From the NCBI RefSeq assembly GCF_028771845.1, contig NZ_CP118270.1, positions 5,146,001 to 5,210,000 of the forward strand: a DNA stretch of 64,000 nucleotides. The letters are read 5' to 3'. The DNA comes from Paenibacillus marchantiae. Its GTDB lineage: Bacteria > Bacillota > Bacilli > Paenibacillales > Paenibacillaceae. This document shows positions 1-7,503 of this stretch, one piece after another (position 1 is the first letter of the stretch; each line of letters opens with the position of its first letter). Below the pieces are notes generated by a model. The model worked only from the letters and a program-made list of their open reading frames with translations. It had not been told where the DNA came from and made no database searches. The translations under genes were made by a program, and so were the position numbers.

Positions 1-473
1 ATGGGATTACCAAATATCCATCTATAGAAGAACCCTGGAGTGGCCATTACTGTTAATAGCGATACTCCCTTAAGCTTTTTTAACTGGCTAACAAAGGGCC
101 TACCTTTTTTAGGTTCCTCATAAATGATTCCTTTGGCAAACACTTTATCCAAAAAGCCTTTCGTTGATGCAGGCATCGCTTCCCACCATATTGGGAAAAT
201 AAAGATTATATGATCCGCTGCAAGCAATCTTTTTTGATAATCTTTTACCAGAGGATCAAGGGTTTTCTTTTGTCTCCACGCCGAGAGTTCTGCCCCTGAC
301 ATCACAGGATTAAATCCATCTGCGTGCAAGTCAATGAGATCTACATTGTGTCCACTGGATTGAAGCCCTCTAGTAACCGAAGCCAATAATGCTGCTGAAT
401 AGCTTCTATGATGAGGAACATTCTCAGAAGAATTAGCTGTGTAAGGATGGTCAAATATAATAAGCACTTTCAT
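1..473 (-). CDS. NAD(P)H quinone oxidoreductase, flavodoxin-like fold (3' end outside window)
   Basis: Reading leftwards from ATG at 473 the frame stays open to the window edge (about 157 residues). It starts MKVLIIFDHPY, has HADGFNPV, a long amphipathic stretch and the FPIWWEAMPA motif, typical of the NQO1/MdaB/KefF flavodoxin_2 family that binds FMN or FAD and reduces quinones with NAD(P)H in the cytosol. An AGGGAAAAGAG-type ribosome-binding site precedes the ATG. The start is only 19 bases after the stop of the lipocalin-like gene on the same strand, so the two are probably one operon under the divergent TetR regulator. The C-terminus is not in the window, so subfamily and substrate cannot be set. 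Confidence 0.85.
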   Translation of the reverse strand, partial: MKVLIIFDHPYTANSSENVPHHRSYSAALLASVTRGLQSSGHNVDLIDLHADGFNPVMSGAELSAWRQKKTLDPLVKDYQKRLLAADHIIFIFPIWWEAMPASTKGFLDKVFAKGIIYEEPKKGRPFVSQLKKLKGVSLLTVMATPGFFYRWIFGNP

Positions 474-492
474 AGGACTCTTTTCCCTCCTG

Positions 493-1590
493 TTATTCAC
501 AAATAATAGCGTCTTTGATGTTGCTAAAAAACATCTGTTCCCAGAGACCTTCCTGCTGATGTACCTCTTGCTTCCCATTCTCATTGACGGTCAACTTAAC
601 TGTCCCTATACTACGAACGTATGTTGGATTTATTTTCAAGACTTTTACAGCCACACGCATCGGTAAAGAAAGCTTCATGCCCTCCAATAGAGAACTTGCA
701 ACGATATCCGCTTCCCGATGATACTCAATTTGATAAGAAGTGTTATTGCCAGAGGACTGAATAAATTTCAATTGGTTATCCATGAATTTCTTTGTAAAGG
801 GATGCTTAATCGTATCCGTTCGTTCTATCCTCGTGTTCTCCTCACGATCTTCCAGAATCACACCGTCTTTAGCAATCATGATGATAGGCATGCGTGTATA
901 ACCATACTTTTTCTCCGCAATGATATCGCAAGATATCACGGTATACGGTCCAATATTAGCACGGCACCAGTACCAATGGTTGATGAGCTTGTTCATTTCT
1001 GCGTTTCCCCAATTATGATCGTGATATCCGTTACCAACTAATTCACGGCGTTGTCCATTTACAGTAAGTACGGCCTCCAGATCGGCAGAAGGCTGGGCAA
1101 CGAACCATGCAAAGAAGTCCTTTTGTTTTTCTCCAAAAAATATATGTCCTGTTTTAGGTCTCCACATGGGCACGATAGATTTCATGGTACAGCGATATTC
1201 AATGTCATCGTCAACGAAATGGATTATATAATCCCCATTGGAGTATTGGATACTACTTCTATCAATTTTCACATCACATGTTTCTTTGGAAGCGCGGATT
1301 GTACTACCTTTCTCTTCGGATATTTTTTTCGAAATGTTTCTACCATCCGGCATCGTCAGATCAAACCTTATTGTTGGGCATGCCTCACCTTTGAGGTCGA
1401 ACTCATACTTCGTGTAGAACACGACCACAATCTTAGTACCATCTGTAAATTCGGCGTCAAAATACCACCACTCATAACTACCTGCTTGACCATCTGTTCT
1501 CATACCATCTTCCCAATTGGCAGGTTCTTTATTAATCCCTAATCTTTTGTAATCTTCATAGGTATGTGCTAAAGTCACTACCTTGTTCAT
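493..1590 (-). CDS. CrtC/AttH lipocalin-like domain protein (hydroxyneurosporene synthase family)
   Basis: The 365-residue protein has the hallmark GSYEWWYFDAEF near residue 38 and GNGYHDHNWGN near residue 187, which match the carotenoid 1,2-hydratase/AttH-like double-lipocalin family (PF07143 type). In phototrophs CrtC hydrates carotenoids; members in Firmicutes have no proven reaction and may act on other hydrophobic molecules. No signal peptide or transmembrane helix is visible, so it is likely cytosolic. The ATG at 1590 is first in the transcript from the divergent promoter at 1645-1674. It is followed directly by the quinone reductase gene, which suggests a small redox or detoxification operon. 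Function is inferred from family only. Confidence 0.75.
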   Translation of the reverse strand: MNKVVTLAHTYEDYKRLGINKEPANWEDGMRTDGQAGSYEWWYFDAEFTDGTKIVVVFYTKYEFDLKGEACPTIRFDLTMPDGRNISKKISEEKGSTIRASKETCDVKIDRSSIQYSNGDYIIHFVDDDIEYRCTMKSIVPMWRPKTGHIFFGEKQKDFFAWFVAQPSADLEAVLTVNGQRRELVGNGYHDHNWGNAEMNKLINHWYWCRANIGPYTVISCDIIAEKKYGYTRMPIIMIAKDGVILEDREENTRIERTDTIKHPFTKKFMDNQLKFIQSSGNNTSYQIEYHREADIVASSLLEGMKLSLPMRVAVKVLKINPTYVRSIGTVKLTVNENGKQEVHQQEGLWEQMFFSNIKDAIICE

Positions 1591-1614
1591 CCTAAATTCC
1601 TCCGCTTCCCATTA

Positions 1615-1632
1615 GTGTCACACTTGTGTAAC
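1615..1632. promoter_or_regulatory. Candidate TetR operator, copy 1
   Basis: GTGTCACACTTGTGTAAC contains the half-sites GTTACAC and GTGTGAC seen again in copy 2 at 1678-1695, here in back-to-back order on the reverse strand. It overlaps the -35 of the regulator promoter and lies just downstream of the predicted start of the leftward transcript. Binding is inferred. Confidence 0.5.
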
Positions 1633-1652
1633 TTGTTGGGTTCGATTATAAT
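1624..1652 (+). promoter_or_regulatory. Sigma-A type promoter of the TetR regulator
   Basis: TTGTGT at 1624-1629 and TATAAT at 1647-1652 are separated by 17 bases, and transcription would start near 1659. The -10 shares bases with the leftward -10 (ATTATAAT). Confidence 0.55.
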
Positions 1653-1674
1653 TGGATGTCTATAAAGCAGTCAA
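1645..1674 (-). promoter_or_regulatory. Sigma-A type promoter of the lipocalin/quinone reductase operon
   Basis: On the reverse strand TTGACT (1669-1674) and TATAAT (1645-1650) are 18 bases apart. It overlaps the divergent promoter head to head, so one bound repressor could block both. Confidence 0.55.
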
Positions 1675-1677
1675 TAC

Positions 1678-1695
1678 GTGTGACAGAGGTTACAC
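1678..1695. promoter_or_regulatory. Candidate TetR operator, copy 2
   Basis: GTGTGACAGAGGTTACAC is an 18-bp near-perfect palindrome (GTGTNAC-4-GTNACAC). It sits 19 bases after the predicted regulator transcription start and 20 bases before its start codon, as expected for an autorepressing TetR protein. Confidence 0.55.
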
Positions 1696-1714
1696 ATTAG
1701 AGGTGATTTGTGAC

Positions 1715-2254
1715 ATGTCTACTCGCGTTAATCCTATTGCTCAACGATCAAAGAAATGGTTATGTGATGCTTTAATTGAACTTTTACAGGAAAAACCCTA
1801 TAGCGCAATCACGATAACAGAGATGTGTGATAAAGCCGGTCTAGTAAGAAAAACCTTTTACCGCAACTTCACATCCAAGGAATCTGTACTCGTCGAAATC
1901 ATTGATTTAATGTTTCAGGATTTTTTTGAATATATTAGTGATAAAAACTTAGGGCCTCATGAAATGCCCCTTGCCTATTTCACATTTTGGGAGAAACATA
2001 ACGTTTTTCTGCACATTTTAATCGAAAATCAATTATTTGGACTTCTTAACGACCAATACGTTCTTTACTTGGAAGCGATGGAGCATATCATAGGTACTAA
2101 GCATGAGTACCATAGCGAAATAGAAAAAGATTATATGAGAACGATGGTGGCTGCGGGGTTATGGAGCATATTAAAAAAGTGGATAATACGCGGTTGTACG
2201 GAGTCAAAAGAAGAAATGGCCAAAATGACACTTGATTTTTTTGATATAGAGTGA
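1715..2254 (+). CDS. TetR/AcrR family transcriptional regulator
   Basis: The 179-residue protein has an N-terminal helix-turn-helix in ITITEMCDKAGLVRKTFYRNFTS form (about residues 32-52), the classic TetR signature, followed by a helical ligand domain. The ATG at 1715 is preferred over an upstream in-frame ATG at 1652 because AGGTGA at 1701-1706 lies 8 bases before it, whereas the upstream ATG lies inside the promoter -10 region. It diverges from the lipocalin/quinone reductase operon, with two candidate operators in the gap, so it probably represses both that operon and itself. The inducer is unknown. Confidence 0.85.
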   Translation: MSTRVNPIAQRSKKWLCDALIELLQEKPYSAITITEMCDKAGLVRKTFYRNFTSKESVLVEIIDLMFQDFFEYISDKNLGPHEMPLAYFTFWEKHNVFLHILIENQLFGLLNDQYVLYLEAMEHIIGTKHEYHSEIEKDYMRTMVAAGLWSILKKWIIRGCTESKEEMAKMTLDFFDIE

Positions 2255-2365
2255 AACTTATATTTAGGTTAGACCATACTCTAACTAAGAACTAAACATA
2301 GATTATAGAAAGAGATATCAACAAAATGTCAATTTATCTTCATACTATTACGACAATCCTTTGAC

Positions 2366-2396
2366 TTGTCTGTGACAATAGTCACGTTCTTATGAT
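2366..2396 (+). promoter_or_regulatory. Possible long-spacer promoter with dyad, upstream of cupredoxin gene
   Basis: TTGTCT at 2366-2371 and TATGAT at 2391-2396 are 19 bases apart, and the spacer contains the palindrome GTGACAATAGTCAC (2372-2385). A 19-base spacer carrying a dyad is the layout used by MerR-family activators such as CueR. This is a geometric match only; no MerR gene is in the window. Confidence 0.3.
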
Positions 2397-2500
2397 AATT
2401 CTGATATATTAGTACATGAGTGAGATGAATGATCTTGATCGTAATGTTATGAGTAGATAACTACCATCATTACTGTATGGATATTAGGAGGAATAAGATT

Positions 2501-3364
2501 GTGTTATTAGCGATATTAAGTATAGTTATGGTCGTACTGTTTACAGCATTCATTGTTCTTAAAACGTATAAGCGAAAAGAAAGACTTACAGGTATGCCTG
2601 GCATGATGATCGCTATGACCATTGGCATGATGTCCAGCCTTGTACTTGGTGTACAATTAGGCATTGTGTTTCCTCGTGATTTAACAGTCCCATCCATTGC
2701 CGCCATATTGTTTGGCTTAGGAGCCGGATACTTCACAGGCAAACCTATCAGTATATTGGCAACTTTGGATGGTATGTTGGCAGGAATCATGGGTGGCATG
2801 ATGGGCGCAATGCTCGGGGTAATGATTGGTCCTTCCTATATCATGATGATATTTGTTGACATCCTATTCATTTTTATTTTGAGCGTTGCTCTTCAATTGT
2901 CGAATCAAGAAACGGATAATAGCGCTAAAACAAATAAAAGTGGAATTGGTGTGCCGTTTATTGGAGGTATACTCACTGTAGCTTTTGGAATTGTAGCTGT
3001 GGGTGCAACGTTATTTTACCAATTTCAACCGAATGATACATCGGCAATTAAATCACAAGAATCACAGAGTGAGCAAGCTAATTCTGTTCAAGAAAATTCA
3101 GGATATCAGATTGTTTCTGTCGACGTAAAATCAGATGGTTTTAGTCAAGAAAATATTAAAGTAAAAGCTGGCGTTCCGACGAAAATAAATTTTATAAAAC
3201 ATTCAGGTTATACATGTATAAGAAGTGTTCAGTCTAAAGATTTAGGAATAGATGTGTATCTAGAAAAAGGAGATAACTTCATTACCCTAAAAGATCTGAA
3301 ACCTGGAACGTACAACTTCAATTGTGGCATGTACATGTATTATGGAACGATCACCGTAGTATAA
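2501..3364 (+). CDS. Membrane protein with C-terminal cupredoxin domain
   Basis: The protein (287 residues from GTG 2501) has about five hydrophobic segments in its first 160 residues, rich in glycine and methionine (MPGMM, GIMGGMMGAMLG), then a linker and an extracytoplasmic cupredoxin_1 domain. That domain ends in NCGMYMYYG, which resembles the Cys-x-Met copper site of EfeO/plastocyanin-like modules, with a second Cys in GYTCIR. It may bind or store copper at the membrane; the role is inferred. GTG at 2501 is chosen over ATG 2477 because AGGAGG (2486-2491) lies 9 bases before it and inside the longer reading. It is apparently monocistronic, with a stem-loop after the stop. Confidence 0.75.
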   Translation: MLLAILSIVMVVLFTAFIVLKTYKRKERLTGMPGMMIAMTIGMMSSLVLGVQLGIVFPRDLTVPSIAAILFGLGAGYFTGKPISILATLDGMLAGIMGGMMGAMLGVMIGPSYIMMIFVDILFIFILSVALQLSNQETDNSAKTNKSGIGVPFIGGILTVAFGIVAVGATLFYQFQPNDTSAIKSQESQSEQANSVQENSGYQIVSVDVKSDGFSQENIKVKAGVPTKINFIKHSGYTCIRSVQSKDLGIDVYLEKGDNFITLKDLKPGTYNFNCGMYMYYGTITVV

Positions 3365-3383
3365 GCGAGAAATGTAGGATCAT

Positions 3384-3429
3384 AATAGGGAACTTTATGT
3401 CAGTTACTCATGACACAACGTTCCCTATT
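3384..3429 (+). terminator. Stem-loop terminator after the cupredoxin gene
   Basis: A 10-bp stem AATAGGGAAC/GTTCCCTATT, with an inner TGTCA/TGACA pair in the loop, is followed by a T-rich stretch. The U-run is broken, so it may be a weak terminator. Confidence 0.5.
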
Positions 3430-3457
3430 TAAATTGCTTTTGTTGACCTTTACATAA

Positions 3458-3486
3458 CAAAAAAAACCGCCAGCGAAAGCCAGCGG
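3458..3486 (-). terminator. Terminator of the YjcZ-type gene
   Basis: On the reverse strand a 7-bp stem (CCGCTGG/CTGGCGG, two G-T pairs) with a 6-base loop is followed by a run of T. Confidence 0.65.
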
Positions 3487-3503
3487 AAATTCTAAGCTTA
3501 ATA

Positions 3504-3629
3504 TTAAACTAAGAATGCTTTGGAGATGATAACCAACAGAATAAACAATACCAGAATTGCACCAACGGACGTGAAGCCACCGTATCCTCCACCAAGTCCG
3601 CCTACATTTCCATATCCAACTTCGCTCAT
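3504..3629 (-). CDS. YjcZ-family sporulation miniprotein
   Basis: This 41-residue ORF begins MSEVGYGNVGGLGGGYGG, a Gly-rich head, and continues into one hydrophobic helix (AILVLFILLVIIS) ending KAFLV. That architecture matches the YjcZ/YczN sporulation peptide family of Bacillus and Paenibacillus, made during sporulation and found associated with spores; the exact role is not known. A GAGGGGG ribosome-binding site precedes ATG 3629 and a dedicated terminator follows the stop, so it is a monocistronic gene. It is a strong hint that the host forms endospores. Confidence 0.88.
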   Translation of the reverse strand: MSEVGYGNVGGLGGGYGGFTSVGAILVLFILLVIISKAFLV

Positions 3630-3832
3630 GTTTCTTCCCCCTCTTTTGTGGTATGTGTTAGATTATTCAGGATTTGTTAATTTGACAAGGCTAAAAATAA
3701 AAAAGGCTACTGCTTCCTCTTCCCTTTCAACCGTAAGATTTTTGTAAGAATGAATTAATAAAAAATCAGGATTCACACTCTAGAATGAAGATATATTGGT
3801 TGATATCATTCATATCTATGAGGAGGACAATA

Positions 3833-5281
3833 ATGAGTTTAACGAGAGAATTGGGCAGCTTCAAGAAGTACATAGTAGGGTTCATGGCATTTTGGATTGT
3901 GTTAGCATGCGCTACAGGTACCGGTTATGCAAGCATTGAACCTGCGACAAGGCAGACGTTAGCGCTTGAGCATGCGACGATTGTAGATGTAAGGTCCGGA
4001 AAGTTAGCCAGCGATCAGACCATTATCATTAAGGATAACAAGATCAGTTACATTGGAAGTAGCAGTCAAACGGCCATTCCCGATTACGCGCAAGTACGGA
4101 ATGCTAAGGCCCAATACATCATTCCCGGTCTGTGGGACATGCATGTCCATCTGGAAGATAACTATAAAGACGCTTTTCCTCTCTTTCTGGCTAATGGTGT
4201 AACCGGAGTAAGGGAGATGGGCGCGGCGCTGACAAACGTCGATATATGGAAAACGAGTATTCAAGCCGGAATGCCTGCACCACGTCTATTCTATGCAGGT
4301 TCGACTCTAAATGGAGGTCCTGCTGACGAAGCCCCACACATGTTCTACCTGAGCACAGAGGAACAAGCGCGGGAAGCTGTACGTCTCAATGTGGCAAAAG
4401 GCGCGGATCATATCAAAGTGTACTCTTGGTTGCCGCGTCCTCTGTTTCTAGCAGTCATGGATGAAGCCCAAAAATACGGTTTGCCAGTTGTCGGTCATTT
4501 GCCGGTAGAGGTTCGAGCCAGCGAAGCCGTTCAGCTAGGATTTAAGAGCATAGAGCACCTACACGGGTTGTTTATTGCCACTTCGAGCATCGAGGATGAA
4601 CTTTTCAAACATGCCGACATGAGTGATTTGCTTGGTTATTCGCTCGCAGAGGTCGCGGCTTCCCAATCTTATGATTCAGTAAAGGCTAACAAGCTGTTCC
4701 GCAAATTCAAAGAAAAAGGTGTCTGGCCTGTACCGACCATGGTTACCTATTTGAATATGGCCAAAACCGAAATCGATCCGCGGTCCAAATACGTACCGAC
4801 GGCCGTGCAGAAGCAATGGGCCGAAGTGATTCGCGCAACCCCTCCCGAACAAACGGAATTAATGGAGGCCATCAATTCCCTAACGCCGGGCATGGTCAAA
4901 AAGTTAAATGATGCTGGCGTGCCTATGCTTGCAGGCACCGATTCCAGTTACGAAATGACTAACTTTATATACGGCATTTCCTTGCACGATGAACTTGAAT
5001 TGCTAGTTAAAAGCGGCCTCACCCCACTCCAGGCCTTGCAGTCAGCAACGTTGAATCCGGCACGATATTTGGAAAGAGAGCAGGAACTGGGCACCGTAGA
5101 AAAAGGAAAACTTGCCGATCTCGTAATTCTTGATAAGAATCCGTTAGAGGATATCCGAAATACGACAAGCATCTCAGCCGTTATCTTGGATGGGAAACTG
5201 ATGGAGAAACAAACTTTGGACCATGCAGTTCAAACCTATCCCGTGATAAAAGTGGCCGATGTGAAAGAGGAAACACAATAA
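3833..5281 (+). CDS. Secreted amidohydrolase family protein
   Basis: The 482-residue protein starts with a signal-like hydrophobic segment (IVGFMAFWIVLACATGTGYAS, about residues 14-34), followed by the amidohydrolase fold: MHVHLED near residue 104 (metal-binding HxH), IKVYSW near 198, GHLP near 220, EHLHG near 240 and AGTDSS near 366. It resembles the imidazolonepropionase/prolidase-like subgroup, enzymes that hydrolyse amides or peptides with one or two metal ions; the substrate is not known. ATG 3833 is chosen because AGGAGG at 3821-3826 precedes it; an in-frame ATG at 3785 lacks a site. It is monocistronic and ends before a bidirectional hairpin. Confidence 0.85.
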   Translation: MSLTRELGSFKKYIVGFMAFWIVLACATGTGYASIEPATRQTLALEHATIVDVRSGKLASDQTIIIKDNKISYIGSSSQTAIPDYAQVRNAKAQYIIPGLWDMHVHLEDNYKDAFPLFLANGVTGVREMGAALTNVDIWKTSIQAGMPAPRLFYAGSTLNGGPADEAPHMFYLSTEEQAREAVRLNVAKGADHIKVYSWLPRPLFLAVMDEAQKYGLPVVGHLPVEVRASEAVQLGFKSIEHLHGLFIATSSIEDELFKHADMSDLLGYSLAEVAASQSYDSVKANKLFRKFKEKGVWPVPTMVTYLNMAKTEIDPRSKYVPTAVQKQWAEVIRATPPEQTELMEAINSLTPGMVKKLNDAGVPMLAGTDSSYEMTNFIYGISLHDELELLVKSGLTPLQALQSATLNPARYLEREQELGTVEKGKLADLVILDKNPLEDIRNTTSISAVILDGKLMEKQTLDHAVQTYPVIKVADVKEETQ

Positions 5282-5333
5282 TCTGGGTCTTCTGCCAATA
5301 AAAACATCCTTCATTAATCATTAATGCGGACAA

Positions 5334-5366
5334 GCCCTTCTCTTCCCGAATATGAAGAGGAAGGGC
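5334..5366. terminator. Hairpin between convergent genes
   Basis: GCCCTTCTCTTC pairs with GAAGAGGAAGGGC (one bulged G) around an 8-base loop. It lies between the amidohydrolase and the convergent siderophore-binding gene and may stop both. Confidence 0.6.
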
Positions 5367-5490
5367 CTTATCCTGTTTCGATACTTTGATCATATTAAAA
5401 TGAAAACGACAGCCCAGTAAATTACTGTTCTGCCGTTAAAATAAACATGATATTTATCGGATCATGGTAATCAAGCAAGCGCATGTGCCC

Positions 5491-6573
5491 TTACAAGTTC
5501 AGATCATCTGCAAGTGCTTCAACTCCTGTGAAGATAGAATCGCCGTAACCCCAGAAGTTGTTGAAATCGATAACGTAAATTTTCTTGTTTTTAATCGCGT
5601 TAATACTTTGCAATTGCTTGTTGGCTAGCAGCTTTTCAATCGTTTGTTCTGGATCAATACCGCCGGCATATTTCGAAATAATCATGGCATCTGGATTGAT
5701 CTCGATTAGCTTCTCCAAACTGAGGGTGCCTTCTTCGTTAATCAGCATATTATGCATATTGATTAATGACATTGCACTTTCAATAAATGTGTCTCCATTT
5801 CCGTTGTACACTCCAATGGTTCCATCACCATTATCAAAGAAAGATGCATAATTGATCGTTTCAGCGCTTGCTCGAGCCGATAACGCTTTCTCCCGTGCTT
5901 TGAGCTGATCGATATATGCCGCTGCATTCGTTTGTACGTTAAATATTTTACCTAGCTCAGTGATATCCTGATATAGATTATCTAATTTTGCGTCAGTAAC
6001 ACTGGTACTTTGTACAAATGTTTTGATATTCATCTCATTCAGACTGTTTACAGTGCCAACGCCCCAATCAGCATCTTCAAACAATCCCCCACGCCCCATA
6101 ACCAGATCAGGTGAAGCACCTATGGTCACTTCTTTACCTACATAACCTTCAGATAACACAGGAATTTTTTTGAAATCTTCAGCAATATCATCAGGTACAT
6201 TGCCAAACAACGCCGCTACGCCAACAATCTTGTCAGTCAAACCAAGACGAATCAATAACTCTGCTGCACCTTGTGTATTGGCAACTACTCGTTCAGGTGC
6301 CTTATCAAAGGTTTGTTCCTTTGCCACCCAGGTGCCGTTTTCAGTTGTATAGTTTGACACAACAAATGGGTACGTTGTTTGAGCTGCGCCTGTAGCATCC
6401 GCATCCGTTTTTTGCTCATCTGTTGAAGCATTCGTAGCGGTATCCGTCACTGCTCCCTGTGAGCTAGTGTTTGCATCTTTGCTGCTGCCATTACTACTGG
6501 AGCAAGCTGCAAGCACAAAAACAAGTGCAGTAATTAAACAAAGGATTGCTCCTTTTTTCACTCGTAAAAACAT
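5491..6573 (-). CDS. Iron-siderophore ABC transporter substrate-binding lipoprotein
   Basis: The protein has a lipoprotein signal with lipobox LAAC (Cys 24) and a Ser/Asn/Thr-rich linker, then a two-lobe PeriBP_2 domain starting near ERVVANTQGAAELLIRLGL with ASPDLV around residue 158. This is the FecB/FhuD-like class III binding protein that hands ferric siderophores to an ABC permease. No permease or ATPase gene lies beside it, so it must work with components encoded elsewhere. A good Fur box next to the promoter (6661-6679) argues for iron repression. ATG 6573 follows AAAGGGAGAGA. The siderophore specificity cannot be read from sequence. Confidence 0.88.
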   Translation of the reverse strand: MFLRVKKGAILCLITALVFVLAACSSSNGSSKDANTSSQGAVTDTATNASTDEQKTDADATGAAQTTYPFVVSNYTTENGTWVAKEQTFDKAPERVVANTQGAAELLIRLGLTDKIVGVAALFGNVPDDIAEDFKKIPVLSEGYVGKEVTIGASPDLVMGRGGLFEDADWGVGTVNSLNEMNIKTFVQSTSVTDAKLDNLYQDITELGKIFNVQTNAAAYIDQLKAREKALSARASAETINYASFFDNGDGTIGVYNGNGDTFIESAMSLINMHNMLINEEGTLSLEKLIEINPDAMIISKYAGGIDPEQTIEKLLANKQLQSINAIKNKKIYVIDFNNFWGYGDSIFTGVEALADDLNL

Positions 6574-6630
6574 TCAAAATCTCTCCCTTTTCCTTTTTCT
6601 TTTTGGCCATTATGTATCATAGTCATTGTC

Positions 6631-6659
6631 AGTATACAGCAAATGTCGAACTACGTAAA
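6631..6659 (-). promoter_or_regulatory. Promoter of the siderophore-binding gene
   Basis: On the reverse strand TTTACG (6654-6659) and TATACT (6631-6636) are 17 bases apart, about 60 bases upstream of the start codon and directly next to the Fur box. Confidence 0.5.
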
Positions 6660-6660
6660 T

Positions 6661-6679
6661 GAGAATGATAACTATTATC
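6661..6679. promoter_or_regulatory. Fur box
   Basis: GAGAATGATAACTATTATC matches the 19-bp Fur consensus (GATAATGATAATCATTATC) at 16 positions. It abuts the -35 of the siderophore-binding gene promoter, so iron-loaded Fur should repress it. Confidence 0.8.
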
Positions 6680-6794
6680 ATATAAAGAAGTTCCGATTTA
6701 TAGAGCCCCACATTCCATTGGTGAAATTTCCACGACAGATCAACTATCCATGCCCTCGAGATCTTCCGTTTCTAGTAGCACATCCAGATAAAAC

Positions 6795-6820
6795 AAAAAA
6801 AGCCGCTATAATAGCGACTT
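6795..6820 (-). terminator. Terminator of the LOG gene (dispersed repeat copy 1)
   Basis: On the reverse strand CGCTA-TTA-TAGCG followed by GGC and seven T. The 40-bp context (6791-6830) is repeated at 44805-44844 with three mismatches and more loosely at 56542-56566. Confidence 0.65.
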
Positions 6821-6912
6821 TCAATGGAGCCCTAACCGATTGTGCCAGTCGGAACGTGCCGTCTTCGAACCTTCTACTCATCCGTTCGTTACATTGCCGC
6901 TGATATTAAACA

Positions 6913-7479
6913 TTAATTGTATTGACGAATATCAGGCGGTACATAAGTACTTATAAAAGTGTTAATTTCGTCTAAAGAATCTGTAACAAGTATCTTTTGT
7001 CTATCTGTTTTCGTTAAGAAACCTTCTTCGACCATTTTGTCATAGAATTGGCCAATCAGATCATAATATCCGTTCACATTGTAGAAGATGCATGGATTGA
7101 CATGCTGCCCAATTCTCCCCCACGAAATGACCTCTGTAATTTCTTCAAGTGTCCCTGGTCCACCTGGAATTGCAATATAGCAGTCTGCAAGTTCAATCAT
7201 TTTAGCTTTTCTCTCATGCATATTAGACACAATAATGATTTTGTTAAGCTGCTCATGGGCCAGTTCTCTCGCTTGCAAAAAGGTGGGTATAACCCCAGTA
7301 ACAATGCCACTACGTTGAATCACAGTATCAGCGAGTACTCCCATTAATCCTGCTTTTCCGCCACCATAGACTAGTTCATGTTCCTGGTCAACAATCCAGT
7401 TACCTATCTGAACGGCAGCTTTCTCGTAAATGGCATTGTTACCTTTACTTGCACCACAATATACCGCAATCCGTTTCAA
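6913..7479 (-). CDS. LOG family protein (nucleoside 5'-monophosphate phosphoribohydrolase)
   Basis: About 188 residues with the two defining motifs of the LOG/YvdD family: GGGKAGLMG near residue 40 and PGGPGTLEE near residue 105. LOG enzymes cut the N-glycosidic bond of cytokinin or adenosine monophosphates and release the free base plus ribose 5-phosphate. The likely start is TTG 7479, giving MKRIAVYCGASKG, because GGGGGA lies 6 bases upstream; an ATG at 7497 is in frame but has poor spacing. It lies 24 bases after the RCC1-repeat gene on the same strand, so the two may be co-transcribed. It ends before a repeat-type terminator. Confidence 0.88.
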   Translation of the reverse strand: MKRIAVYCGASKGNNAIYEKAAVQIGNWIVDQEHELVYGGGKAGLMGVLADTVIQRSGIVTGVIPTFLQARELAHEQLNKIIIVSNMHERKAKMIELADCYIAIPGGPGTLEEITEVISWGRIGQHVNPCIFYNVNGYYDLIGQFYDKMVEEGFLTKTDRQKILVTDSLDEINTFISTYVPPDIRQYN

Positions 7480-7503
7480 TTCAATTCCCCCGTCCATAGT
7501 TAA

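Noticed and set aside
3520..3747. Rightward 75-codon ORF
   Set aside because: It is the complement of the YjcZ-type gene, whose Gly-rich head reads as Pro-rich on this strand.
6643..6903. Rightward 86-codon ORF
   Set aside because: It spans the Fur box, the promoter of the opposite gene and a repeat-type terminator; composition is not protein-like.
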